Source: Candidatus Nitrospira nitrosa (GTDB lineage Bacteria > Nitrospirota > Nitrospiria > Nitrospirales > Nitrospiraceae). Taken from it: a stretch of DNA of 64,000 bases. The stretch lies in assembly GCF_001458735.1 (NCBI RefSeq), contig NZ_CZQA01000015.1, positions 1-64,000 on the forward strand. The letters run 5' to 3'. Below, piece by piece: positions 55,568-63,994 of this stretch. The translations under genes were made by a program, and so were the position numbers. Every line of letters starts with the position of its first letter. The stretch's first letter is position 1. The notes below the pieces were generated by a model. It was given only the letters and a program-made list of their open reading frames with translations, did not search any database and was not told the origin of the DNA.

Positions 55568-57832
55568 TTATGGTGTGCGTGAAGCCCAATTAGCTTCGTT
55601 ACCGGATTGTGATGTCACGGGGCGATCAAGGGGAAACCGAACAGTCACCGTGGTTCCATGGTGGAGAATGCTGGCAATCGAGATCGTTCCATGGTGTGCT
55701 TCCGCGATCCACTTGGCGATCGGCAGACCAAGCCCGGATCCACCGACAGCCGACGGACGGCCTCTCCAGACGCGATAGGCTCGTTTGACGACATGCGGAA
55801 GATCTGTTTCGGGAATTCCAAGCCCGTTGTCGGTTACGGTGATATGCGCCTCACGATCCACGGTTTCTAATCGAATCACAATCATACCGTCTTTCCGTCC
55901 GTACTTGACGGCATTGTCCGTGAGAATCATGAAGAGTTGTTTGAGTCGTTCTGTATCCCCCTGCATCATTACACCATGCGACAACCCTTCACATGTCACG
56001 GCCATGTTTCGTGACTGGGCAAGAATGTTCGTTTCTCGGCGCACGTCTTCAAGAAGCGGTGCCAGCGGGGTTGGCTTCAGATCCATCTGCAACGTGCCCG
56101 ATTCCGACCGAGCCAAGAACAGGATATCGCCGACCAACTTGTTCATTTGACTCGACAGCTGGACGATCCGTTCCAAGGTATTCCGGTATTCGGAAATCGG
56201 TTTGTCTTTTCCTCGGAGCGTCACCTCAGCCTCGCCCCTGATCACGGTTAAGGGTGTCCTGAGTTCATGGCTGATATCGGCAAAAAATTGTGACCGTAAT
56301 TGGTCGAGCGCTTTCAGTTTCTGGTGTGCATCCTGAATCGTCTCCACCGCTTGTTTCCGTTTCGTGACATCCTGTTTGATACTGACGAAGTGGCTGATCT
56401 CTCCATTCCGGTCGCGGACGGGAGTGATCGTTTCCTCTTCCGTGTAGAGGGTGCCGTCTTTTTTGCGATTGGTGCTTTCGCCGTGCCATACCTTGCCGCG
56501 CATGATTGTCTGCCACTGGTTTTGATAGAACGGTTGGTCCCGTTGCTCAGCGTTCAGGTTGCGGATGTTTTGGCCGATCACATCTTCAGATGCATAGCCG
56601 GTCAATGAGGTGAAGGAGGGATTGACCCAGGTGATGCGGCCGATTCGATTCATAATCATGACGGCATTTGCGGCGGATTCGAGTGCTGTGCCCTGCAGTC
56701 GAATTTGTTCTTCCTCTTGTTTCAGCACCGTCATGTCCTTGGCCACGCAGGCGATTCCTTCGATGTGGCCAGCCTCACCCCGCATGACGGCTGCAGACCA
56801 GAATATGGGAACGGTGCGCCCGTCTTTTGCAAGATAGGTCGTTGCCATCTGATGAATCGATCCCTGTCGAAGCATATTCTGATATGTTTCTCCGCACAGC
56901 GGGTTGTCATGTGGCGGAAATAGCAGGGTGGCGTCTTGGTCGAGCAGTTCCTGCTCTTCATACCCGAGCAGCTTGAGGGCGGCATGGTTGACGCTTCGTA
57001 TGGTGCCGTCGGGATTCAGGACGATCAAGAGATCAGTCATGGAGCGTATGACGTTGTCCACGTAGTTCTTTGACACGGTGGTGTGCAACAACTGCTCGGT
57101 CATGCTGTTAAAACATTTTGCCAACTCACCCAACTCATCGCGGCTGGATACGGGCACGGTGGCGTGCAAGTCGCCTTCGGCCACCTTCTTTGTGGCGTCG
57201 GTGAGGGGGGCGATGACCTGTAAGGATTGTCTGAGCAGAAAGATGAAGAGTCCGCCTCCGAACAAGAGCGTCAGCATGCTGGTTACGATGGTTTGGTGAA
57301 TCAATTCGTTGAGCCGTTGTTCAAGTGCGCTCCGATCCAGAAAGATTCTGACCCATCCGAGGGGCTGAGCTGAGACCGAGCTGTCTTTCCTTGCAGGAAT
57401 CGATGCGTCAGTCACAGCGCTTCCGAACGCGGAGATCCGATACCCTTCGGTGAGGACCAAATCTCTTTCCCATAGATCACCGAGTTCCGGAAAAGTCAGG
57501 TCCTCGGGAGTGAGTTGGATTCCAGAAAACTCAATCCACAGGGCCTTGGACGGGAGATAGGCGAGGATGGCGACGACATCTTCTCCCTCACCAAGCGACT
57601 GGAGAAGAGATGTCAACCCCTCAACGTCCTGCTCCTGATAATCTGTTCGCGATTGTGACGCGATGGCCTTGGCCAGCGTCCGTCCACGGATCTTGAACTC
57701 TTGGAACATTGCATTCCGGCTGGAGGTGTAGGCGAAGTAGGTCAAGCCACAGACCGCGCAGAAGAAGACGGCGAAAAAGAGGGCCATCAGCTTGTGCGTG
57801 AGAGACTGTGTGAACCACTTATGGATCAACAT
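55568..57832 (-). CDS. PAS-containing sensor histidine kinase
   Basis: This 754-residue kinase has a membrane helix (about 15-35), a periplasmic sensor, a second helix (about 178-200), HAMP (about 200-250), two PAS domains (about 258-370 and 383-495), HisKA with phospho-acceptor His in HELRTP (about 521), and HATPase_c (about 620-735, ILTDNAVKYG, VTDNGLGIP, GGSGLGLPIAKW). It phosphorylates the OmpR-type partner. The ATG at 57832 is used; the frame is open to 57859 but runs into the preceding gene. The binding-protein-like gene 10 bp upstream suggests its ligand signal. The phosphate system PhoR is a distant comparison. Confidence 0.92.
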   Translation of the reverse strand: MLIHKWFTQSLTHKLMALFFAVFFCAVCGLTYFAYTSSRNAMFQEFKIRGRTLAKAIASQSRTDYQEQDVEGLTSLLQSLGEGEDVVAILAYLPSKALWIEFSGIQLTPEDLTFPELGDLWERDLVLTEGYRISAFGSAVTDASIPARKDSSVSAQPLGWVRIFLDRSALEQRLNELIHQTIVTSMLTLLFGGGLFIFLLRQSLQVIAPLTDATKKVAEGDLHATVPVSSRDELGELAKCFNSMTEQLLHTTVSKNYVDNVIRSMTDLLIVLNPDGTIRSVNHAALKLLGYEEQELLDQDATLLFPPHDNPLCGETYQNMLRQGSIHQMATTYLAKDGRTVPIFWSAAVMRGEAGHIEGIACVAKDMTVLKQEEEQIRLQGTALESAANAVMIMNRIGRITWVNPSFTSLTGYASEDVIGQNIRNLNAEQRDQPFYQNQWQTIMRGKVWHGESTNRKKDGTLYTEEETITPVRDRNGEISHFVSIKQDVTKRKQAVETIQDAHQKLKALDQLRSQFFADISHELRTPLTVIRGEAEVTLRGKDKPISEYRNTLERIVQLSSQMNKLVGDILFLARSESGTLQMDLKPTPLAPLLEDVRRETNILAQSRNMAVTCEGLSHGVMMQGDTERLKQLFMILTDNAVKYGRKDGMIVIRLETVDREAHITVTDNGLGIPETDLPHVVKRAYRVWRGRPSAVGGSGLGLPIAKWIAEAHHGTISIASILHHGTTVTVRFPLDRPVTSQSGNEANWASRTP

Positions 57833-57842
57833 GGCGGTAATG

Positions 57843-58301
57843 CTACGGGTTATCGACAATCAGGATGATTCTGATCTGGCCATCGTTCATTTCTTTGAGT
57901 GTCGAGAGACTGATGTATCCAATGGCTCCCTCAATGGTGCCGACAAAACGCACGACGGCTTCGTCCGACCGTTCGATCACACTCTGGACGGGAACGGGTG
58001 TCCCTTGGCGATAGAACACTTGATCCGGCTTTGCGTTCAGCACTCGCAGATAGAACGTTTTTCTCTCTTCGGCAGCGATCTCACGATTGACCAGCTTGAT
58101 CCGATCGCCTGCTGGCCAGTGAAGGGTCTCGCCTCGGTACATGCTGGCGATCGCCGTCGTACTCAAGGAGGTGTTGGGATTACTTTTGTGGACGATAACG
58201 GCGAGGGGATCGGCTTGGGCGAGGGCGGGGAACGACCAAAGGAAGAGGGCAACCGCCAGCGCCTCGAGCCAGCGCGTTTTGGTACAGGATGGGCGAGTCA
58301 T
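57843..58301 (-). CDS. Short PstS-like periplasmic binding protein
   Basis: This 152-residue protein has a signal peptide (about 1-30, LALAVALFLWSFPALAQA) and a single PBP-like lobe: VIVHKSNPNTSLSTTAIASM, YRGETLHWPAGD, then VRFVGTIEGAIGYISL. It is about half the length of PstS. Similar short proteins accompany PAS-type kinases and porins. Without ABC transporter genes it is more likely to be a sensor partner for the kinase than a transport component. Ligand may be an oxyanion such as phosphate (inference). Confidence 0.75.
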   Translation of the reverse strand: MTRPSCTKTRWLEALAVALFLWSFPALAQADPLAVIVHKSNPNTSLSTTAIASMYRGETLHWPAGDRIKLVNREIAAEERKTFYLRVLNAKPDQVFYRQGTPVPVQSVIERSDEAVVRFVGTIEGAIGYISLSTLKEMNDGQIRIILIVDNP

Positions 58302-58311
58302 GCGATGGCCG

Positions 58312-59613
58312 CTAGAAGATCCACGCGATGGATGTCAGAAATCCGTCGGACGGGAATTGGTTGAATTGGCCGTTGTTAAACTGATACTCCATCTTGAAGA
58401 CATAATCCTCGACCGGGCGATAATTGAATCCGACGATGATTTGTTCGCCGGTCAGACTACCAGTCGGACTTGCCGTCGTATTCATCTTGGTGCGGCCGTA
58501 GAGACCGACGAGCGCCAATGTCGGATTATTGAAGTGTCGTCCCAGGATGGTGGAGTTCAATACCGACGGCCAGAACCGATACGTGAGCTGGATGTAATAC
58601 CCCCAGAGGCTTGATAGGGTTGGTGAGCCTTGAATATCAAACCGTGCGAATTCGCTTCTGAGCTGAAAGTTTTCCCATATTTTCACATTGCGAGGCTTGA
58701 ATTCAGTGTCGAAGGCGATGCCAGTGATCAGGTCTTGAGAGCCGGTCTTGTAGTCTCCACGGTATCCTGAAAGTCCTACTTCGTACTGATCAAAGAATTT
58801 TAGGGTTGCGCGTCCGACGACTGCCTTGTCGCCGTTATTGTCTGAGCGTAATCCTGTTCGCGCACTTTGCAGGCCTGGGTCAGGAATGTTGCCTGGTGTA
58901 GCCATAAACTTATCCGTGAGTCCGTTGATCACCTGAACTTCGTAGGTCGCTTTGACGTTATCTGAGATCGGTATGAGTCCAAAGGCGCTGAATCCCAAAT
59001 CGCCCCAGGTGGTGGGGGTCACCAGGCGTGCCACCGAAGGCGGACGTATGAGATCTCTGCGTGGATCGAAGTGATCAAGATTAAACTTGCCGAATGGGAT
59101 CAGCAATACCCCCGCACGGACATTGAATGCCTGTGCAAGGAGAAGATCGACATAGGCCTGTTCTGCATCCGCGGTTCCATGGGGAAGCCCCAGATCAATT
59201 TCGGTGTAGACCCGAATCCGATCGTGAAAGTGTCCTGAAATTAAGACTTCAAAGTTGCCGTCATGGGTGGACCGTCGATCCTGAAAACTTTCAAACCACA
59301 CAGCCCCGTAGGCACCGACTCGGATGTTCTGAGCGAGTTCGTCCGACAAGCTGCTCTGTTGTTGTTCAACCACCCCGAGACGCTCTTTCAGGTCGGCGAG
59401 GTCCTTGCGGTGCTGTTCTTCAATCCGGTGAAGCTGCTCTTGCAATTGTTCGACGGTATCCTCTTTGCCGCTTTTGGATGGCATGCCGGAGGTTTGGGCG
59501 AGGACCAGGTTTGGAATGCCTAGGCAGAGCAGGAGTGTGATTAACGCTACGACATTGTGTACGAGGGGCTGGCTATCGGGAGATAGCTGAAACCAGGGTC
59601 GGTGTTGTCTCAT
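58312..59613 (-). CDS. Phosphate-selective porin-like outer-membrane protein
   Basis: This 433-residue protein has a signal region (about 18-40), a coiled coil (about 48-95, VEQLQEQLHRIEEQHRKDLADL split by heptads), then a beta-barrel with FNVRAGVLLIPFGKFNLDHF and LVTPTTWGDLGFSAFG, ending in an aromatic (WIF). The form is of porin O/P-type proteins. It precedes the binding-protein-like gene by 10 bp. It would admit the small molecule sensed by that protein and the kinase. Ligand specificity is a guess from the neighbours. Confidence 0.8.
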   Translation of the reverse strand: MRQHRPWFQLSPDSQPLVHNVVALITLLLCLGIPNLVLAQTSGMPSKSGKEDTVEQLQEQLHRIEEQHRKDLADLKERLGVVEQQQSSLSDELAQNIRVGAYGAVWFESFQDRRSTHDGNFEVLISGHFHDRIRVYTEIDLGLPHGTADAEQAYVDLLLAQAFNVRAGVLLIPFGKFNLDHFDPRRDLIRPPSVARLVTPTTWGDLGFSAFGLIPISDNVKATYEVQVINGLTDKFMATPGNIPDPGLQSARTGLRSDNNGDKAVVGRATLKFFDQYEVGLSGYRGDYKTGSQDLITGIAFDTEFKPRNVKIWENFQLRSEFARFDIQGSPTLSSLWGYYIQLTYRFWPSVLNSTILGRHFNNPTLALVGLYGRTKMNTTASPTGSLTGEQIIVGFNYRPVEDYVFKMEYQFNNGQFNQFPSDGFLTSIAWIF

Positions 59614-59627
59614 ACTCTCATGATCCT

Positions 59628-60233
59628 TTACCGGAGGGGAGTGATGATCCAGTTCGTCATGGTGCCCTTTCCGTCCGAGCGACGTGTATAGAGCCGTTGA
59701 ATGCCGGTTGGCCGCAGCTTCCAGTTGGATACCGGTTGCTGATAGGTGTTCTGCTCTCCTTCGTATCGAGGTCGTCGTAGGTTTTCGATAATGAGATGGA
59801 CCTCTTCGTTAAGGACAAACACGAACCCTGTCGTCTGCCGATCCGGCTTTTCCGTGTCGGCGATGGTAAAGGCGGTGACCTGCTGTGGAGGGGCAAGGCT
59901 CAAGGCTTTGGATAGTTCTGGTGCCAACTGCTCTGCTTGAGACCTGGTGAAGACTTTCCTGAGGTGAGTTTTTGAAAACGGCAAAACGGTGGCTGCATCA
60001 TAGGTTAAAGATTCTAGGACATTGAATATCGCCTCAGGTGGCATCGTGTAGGGGTGGTGAAAATGGTTGATTGGAGGGTATCCCCCTGGAAGTTCTCGAA
60101 GCTCGACCGAGAAAGTCTCTGATTGATAAATCAGGAGGTTTTGGCGCAACTTGCAAGATGGCATACTCAAGAGTGCTAGGGCTATGGCCGCCATGAAGAT
60201 GTTCCCTGGCACGGTCCTATTCCGTTTGACCAT
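59628..60233 (-). CDS. Lipoprotein, unknown
   Basis: This 201-residue protein has a signal peptide with lipobox LSMPSC (Cys27). The mature part shows beta-rich segments (YQSETFSVELRELPGG, HLIIENLRRPRYEGEQ) and ends TNWIITPLR. No family is recognised. AAGGAGAGG precedes GTG-ATG, and the ATG at 60233 is taken. It is the first gene of the minus-strand porin-kinase set, 14 bp before the porin gene, and probably works in the envelope with it. Confidence 0.7.
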   Translation of the reverse strand: MVKRNRTVPGNIFMAAIALALLSMPSCKLRQNLLIYQSETFSVELRELPGGYPPINHFHHPYTMPPEAIFNVLESLTYDAATVLPFSKTHLRKVFTRSQAEQLAPELSKALSLAPPQQVTAFTIADTEKPDRQTTGFVFVLNEEVHLIIENLRRPRYEGEQNTYQQPVSNWKLRPTGIQRLYTRRSDGKGTMTNWIITPLR

Positions 60234-60539
60234 CACCCTCTCCTTCGCACCGGCGGATGTTTCATTGGCGTCCCCCCTATGCTGATTTCCTTTTGACGAG
60301 GCTGGGGCGGTTTTGTAAATACCATGGGATTTCTTTTAATTGGAATGAACCATAAGAAACAAGGCCAAGTAAAAAAACGGTATCATGCGGAATTATGTCT
60401 TGTGTATTATTAGGGTGTAGGTATTAGGCATACAATGCTGACCGTGGCATAGCGAGGAACAAGCCGGTGCCTCTTCATGTTGTGCACGAGGGACTCGTTA
60501 CGTTGAACGATCAGGTTCGAGAACTGAGGGTGTTCCGTA

Positions 60540-60683
60540 ATGAGACAATCGAGGCTCTTACGGAGGAAGCAATACTGTTGGGAGGCCGCCGATGCCCCTT
60601 GCGTGCATGGAACGGCGCATGATATCCAAAGCATATGCAACAATGGTGTGCATGAGTACATCGGGAGGGAGATGATCCAATGA
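60540..60683 (+). CDS. Possible small upstream frame
   Basis: This 47-codon frame (MRQSRLLRRKQYCW start) ends with TGA overlapping the ATG of the following gene, an arrangement suited to translational coupling. It has three Cys and basic N terminus; no family is recognised and there is no clear RBS. The rest of the 60237-60679 gap holds the promoter region of the divergent lipoprotein gene and nothing else I recognise. Confidence 0.2.
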   Translation: MRQSRLLRRKQYCWEAADAPCVHGTAHDIQSICNNGVHEYIGREMIQ

Positions 60684-60904
60684 AGCAGGAACAGCGGGTA
60701 ACAAAGCGCAAGGAGAGGGTCACACTTTCTCTCTCCGCCGATATGGTCGAACGGTTGCGAACCGTCGTGTATTGGAGTCCTAAGCTGACACTCACGGGTG
60801 TCGTTGAATCTGCGATCCAATCCACGCTCACCAAACTCGAAAAGGGAAAGCGCTTCAAGAAGCGAAAGGGGAAGCTCCCGGTTGGACGTCCACGCAAAAA
60901 TTAA
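60680..60904 (+). CDS. Small basic RHH-like protein
   Basis: This 74-residue protein is strongly basic. RVTLSLSADMVERLRTVVYW fits the strand-helix of a ribbon-helix-helix DNA-binding fold, and LTLTGVVESAIQSTLTKLEK the second helix. The tail KRFKKRKGKLPVGRPRKN is AT-hook-like (GRPRK). GGAGGGAG lies upstream of the ATG. It could be a chromatin-like or plasmid-type regulator. Family assignment is by pattern only. Confidence 0.65.
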   Translation: MKQEQRVTKRKERVTLSLSADMVERLRTVVYWSPKLTLTGVVESAIQSTLTKLEKGKRFKKRKGKLPVGRPRKN

Positions 60905-60974
60905 TCGTCCTGACGGCGGTCTCACGGTCTTGGTGTTGAGCGTGTCTGGATATGTGAAGGTTGGGGGGTGTGAA

Positions 60975-60989
60975 AGAGGTCAGACCTCT
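60975..60989. repeat. Short perfect palindrome upstream of lspA
   Basis: AGAGGTC-A-GACCTCT is a 15-bp perfect palindrome, 32 bp before the lspA start. It could be an operator or one half of a small dispersed repeat. No partner was found elsewhere in the window. Confidence 0.4.
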
Positions 60990-61020
60990 ACGGGCGCACC
61001 GGAGTGGTGTAGAATGAGAA

Positions 61021-61521
61021 ATGAAGCACCGCTTCAATCAAAGTGTGTTGCTTCTACTGCTGCTCATCCTTTCGATAGGATGTGATCAACTCACCAAAGA
61101 TGCTGCCCGTCAGCACCTGGCGCGTCAATCACCATACTCGTGGTTTCACGACACCATCCGCCTCCAATATGCTGAGAACATCGGGGCTTTCCTGAGCTTC
61201 GGTGGAGGGTTCTCGGAGGGGTTACGGGTCTTTCTCTTTCAGGTATTCCCTAGCGTGTGTCTCCTAGTTTTGGCGGTTGTGCTCTTTGTTCAACCGATGT
61301 TTCTCGATACGGTTGTTGCCTGGAGTCTGGTGCTGAGCGGCGGGTTGGGTAATCTTGTCGACCGCATCATAAACGACGGGCGTGTGATCGATTTCATGAA
61401 CATCGGCATCGGTAGTCTTCGTACCGGGATCTTCAACGTGGCCGATGTCTGCATTACTGTCGGTGTCGTAGTGCTCGTTTTTCAGGCGCTACGGCGACCG
61501 TGCAGATCAATGTTGGGATAG
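61021..61521 (+). CDS. lspA: Lipoprotein signal peptidase (SPase II)
   Basis: This 166-residue membrane aspartyl protease removes signal peptides from lipidated prolipoproteins. It has four membrane helices. Family motifs are DQLTKDAARQHL, YAENIGAFLSFG, GGLGNLVDRI (catalytic Asp) and VIDFMN...GIFNVADV (second Asp). It serves the many lipoproteins in this region. The RBS is weak. An alternative is a paralogue linked to a special lipoprotein, given its isolated place. Confidence 0.93.
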   Translation: MKHRFNQSVLLLLLLILSIGCDQLTKDAARQHLARQSPYSWFHDTIRLQYAENIGAFLSFGGGFSEGLRVFLFQVFPSVCLLVLAVVLFVQPMFLDTVVAWSLVLSGGLGNLVDRIINDGRVIDFMNIGIGSLRTGIFNVADVCITVGVVVLVFQALRRPCRSMLG

Positions 61522-61627
61522 CGCCAGGTTCCCCTCTGTTTCCCTGTCACATTTCACTCCAACTCACGTCGGTCGAAAGTTTGAGTTTGAGGCTGGGGTG
61601 TTGACTAGAAAAGTAACCTGGAGGTCA

Positions 61628-61912
61628 ATGATGAATGTGGGAGGGACGTTTGTATCAAGAAAGGGATTGATTATAAGAAATCTTGCTTTGTCAATCGGGG
61701 ACTTGATGTTGTGGCGGGTATGACAGGTTGCTCGCCGGTAGGGACTGCCTGCTCGGTGGGGTTTTCAGAGCGGGAGCAGCAGGCGGGAGTTAAGAGTATC
61801 ACCTGAAATGCGAAAGGATCGAGTTGAGGGAGACTTCAAGGCTGGGAAGATTGATCAAAAGAAATATGAGATCCGCAAAGATCAGATCGTGAGAGACTCG
61901 CTGTTGCAGTAG
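61628..61912 (+). pseudogene. Frameshifted SHOCT-type lipoprotein remnant
   Basis: A GGAGG four bases before ATG 61628 starts a short frame ending LALSIGDLMLW. In the next frame follows VVAGMTGCSPVGTACSVGF, lipobox-like, continuing to GVKSIT. A third frame reads PEMRKDRVEGDFKAGKIDQ then KKYEIRKDQI, a SHOCT-like C terminus, and stops at 61912. Two single-base frameshifts would join the pieces into one small lipoprotein of about 95 residues. It may be a real pseudogene or the result of two sequencing errors. The remainder of the 61522-61963 gap shows no other gene. Confidence 0.5.
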
Positions 61913-61963
61913 CTGGTATTCTGTTGGTGTAGCACGAATTCAGAGTGTCTTGTGTTCCTCCCG

Positions 61964-63280
61964 CTACCCGAGTCGTAATAAGTTGGTCTCGCCTTTTGGG
62001 CTATGACTCCACTGGGCCTTAAACTCAAAATCTGAAAGGGTCACATATGACTGTGGTAGTCCGGCAAAATAGCTGTCGGGAAGGGGGTGTCGTGCCATAG
62101 GGTGGTGATAGACAAATAACGCAGCGTGGAGAGCGCTGTTATGCCATCGGCGTTGGCCATAGACTACGGCACTCAGTCTGGTGTTCTGAGGAGTGTTTTG
62201 TTGATCGGGCATGAATAATCCTCCTGGTGCTAACACCCAACTCGATTCACCAGTATTTCTATTCATGCGGGATTGCCATTCCCCCCACAGCGCCCGCTGT
62301 AACGATTCTCGCGAAATGTGAAGCCTGTCACCTTCGAAGAGAAAGATTATCAGAGGAAGTTCTTGCTTTTGGACAGCTTTATACTTTTTTACTTTCTTGC
62401 GTAGGGTATTCCTTACTTGATCCGTGGCGGTAATGTTTCCTCCTTGTCCTGCAAGTCCTTCCACAATGGGTCGCCGGATATCATGTCGCTGGCTTGCAGT
62501 TAGGGTGAGATGACAACTAATGAGAGGCGGTCCGATAGCCACATCCCGTGGGCCACCATTATCCAATTTGTCGAGCCAGGCTTGGACTATTGGTCTTGCT
62601 CCATTGATCGAAAGCCCACCGGAGTTGAATCGCTCGGCATCTACAAGAACTCCCCATTGATGCTCAAAGTTCTGATTTAGCCAACTGGCAAGTTCATGCG
62701 ACTTATCATCGTCATTTTCCCGTTCGATTCTTTGGTAGGCGGTGGCGACTTCCCATACTTGTTTGTTTCCATCAGGAAACTGAACGATGAAGTCGGGACG
62801 TCTTGAGCCTAACAACGGGGAGTGCTGAATAGATGTCGAACCAACTTCCTTGGCAATCCTTGATGCCATGAGTTCGTAATAGGCACTCCAGAAGTCTCTA
62901 AAAGTAAGTGAGCGCAATCGTTTTCGCAGATCAAGTTTTTGATAGCTCTTGAGTTCTTTGTACCATCTCTCAAGCTTCTCGATCTCCTGCTCTTGGTTTA
63001 GCGCCCCATGAAATAAGTTTGGAAGAGGTCGGCGATCCCAGTGTTCGGGCCTGGGAATTGAGCGAATGAACGACTTTGGATACAAGCTTCTCATGGCAAA
63101 CAGTTGAGAGACTATCAACAAGGTGGTGTGCTTTGAAGGTATAAGAGCTCGATATAAACTGTATAAAGTTGTCGGAACACGTGAGGGTGATGCAATGGCA
63201 TGGAGACCAGTACGTAAGGTATTCAGAAACCGCTGATAATTCTCATGAAGGCCCGCTATCGGTTGCCGCAGAATTCTCAA
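61964..63280 (-). CDS. Protein with possible PD-(D/E)XK motif, unknown
   Basis: This 438-codon frame begins at a TTG with no RBS; an internal ATG at 63094 (MRSLYPKSFIRSIP) is a shorter alternative. The middle contains SRRPDFIVQFPDG then KQVWEVATAYQ, which fits the D...E-V core of PD-(D/E)XK nucleases, though the Lys is replaced. The rest is mixed alpha/beta (LASWLNQNFEHQWGVLVDAE) with no signal peptide. I do not recognise the family. It might be a restriction-type or accessory nuclease. It lies beside a toxin-antitoxin pair, a pattern common in defence regions. Confidence 0.6.
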   Translation of the reverse strand: MRILRQPIAGLHENYQRFLNTLRTGLHAIASPSRVPTTLYSLYRALIPSKHTTLLIVSQLFAMRSLYPKSFIRSIPRPEHWDRRPLPNLFHGALNQEQEIEKLERWYKELKSYQKLDLRKRLRSLTFRDFWSAYYELMASRIAKEVGSTSIQHSPLLGSRRPDFIVQFPDGNKQVWEVATAYQRIERENDDDKSHELASWLNQNFEHQWGVLVDAERFNSGGLSINGARPIVQAWLDKLDNGGPRDVAIGPPLISCHLTLTASQRHDIRRPIVEGLAGQGGNITATDQVRNTLRKKVKKYKAVQKQELPLIIFLFEGDRLHISRESLQRALWGEWQSRMNRNTGESSWVLAPGGLFMPDQQNTPQNTRLSAVVYGQRRWHNSALHAALFVYHHPMARHPLPDSYFAGLPQSYVTLSDFEFKAQWSHSPKGETNLLRLG

Positions 63281-63451
63281 ATGGGTTGTTCGTCAAGACC
63301 GCTGTGAGTTTGACTCCCGAGGCGTGTGTGGTTAATACGTCGAGGTGGACAAACGACCGACAATGAAGCCGGCGAACTGTTTCAGCGTTCTGCTCTTCAG
63401 CAATGATCGTGTGGTACCCGCTCGCGCCGGTTGGGTGCAGCCGTACTGCTG

Positions 63452-63718
63452 TTACGACTTATGCGCTTCCATGTACGCGCGGAGTAGGGCGTTAATTCTT
63501 GTCTGATACCCGGGTCCCTTTGTTTTAAACCACTCCAAGACCTGACGGTCTAAACGAATAGTGACAGCAGTCTTGGGTTCTGGGAGTCTGAGCACGGCAC
63601 GCTTGAAGAACGCCTTGCCTTGTTCCGGAATATCGGAAGTATCAATCTCCGAGTTTTTGAGGGCGTCAATTCTTGCCCAGTTCGTCCGCGATCGCTTCCT
63701 GGTAGTGGGCTTTTTCAC
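63452..63718 (-). CDS. brnA: BrnA antitoxin
   Basis: This 88-residue protein is a BrnA-family antitoxin: RTNWARIDALKNSEIDTSDIP, split domain, then the ribbon-helix-helix TAVTIRLDRQVLEWFK and GYQTRINALLRAYMEAHK. It neutralises BrnT and represses the operon. It starts at a GTG (63718) inside the brnT gene, overlapping it by 53 bases, so its translation depends on brnT being translated. Confidence 0.9.
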   Translation of the reverse strand: MKKPTTRKRSRTNWARIDALKNSEIDTSDIPEQGKAFFKRAVLRLPEPKTAVTIRLDRQVLEWFKTKGPGYQTRINALLRAYMEAHKS

Positions 63719-63959
63719 GTCTGTTAGCCTTTCTGGCTGAGATGATTCGAGTCACGTTCGGATTACGCTCAGTAAATGCGACAACTATGAGCCGCCCGCG
63801 AATGAATCCGAATCCGATCTTTCTGGCTTCTCCGTAGTCTTTGCGACTGTCAGTGCCGACCAACATCAGGCTGGTGAACATCTCCGGTACATCCAGGAAA
63901 TCGATTCCGTGTTTGGCGATATTGGTTTCTCGTTTGGCTTCGTCCCATTCAAACCTCAC
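63666..63959 (-). CDS. brnT: BrnT ribonuclease toxin
   Basis: This BrnT-family toxin (97 residues from GTG 63959) begins RFEWDEAKRETNIAKHGIDF and includes GEARKIGFGFIRGRLIVVAF and RIISARKANRREK. BrnT has a RelE-like RNase fold. The frame is open upstream to 63989, but those codons overlap a very good promoter whose predicted start of transcription is next to the GTG at 63959. That makes a leaderless or near-leaderless mRNA likely. An ATG at 63974 is the alternative start. Confidence 0.87.
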   Translation of the reverse strand: MRFEWDEAKRETNIAKHGIDFLDVPEMFTSLMLVGTDSRKDYGEARKIGFGFIRGRLIVVAFTERNPNVTRIISARKANRREKAHYQEAIADELGKN

Positions 63960-63965
63960 GGGACG

Positions 63966-63994
63966 AGTGTACATACAGAGTGTATGCACGTCAA
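63966..63994 (-). promoter_or_regulatory. brnTA promoter with candidate operator
   Basis: On the minus strand, TTGACG (63994-63989) and TACACT (63971-63966) are separated by exactly 17 bases, a near-consensus sigma-70 promoter. The spacer contains CATAC-N5-GTATG (63972-63986), a palindrome placed where a bound antitoxin would block RNA polymerase. This fits the known autorepression of brnTA by BrnA. The site itself is predicted, not tested. Confidence 0.6.
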
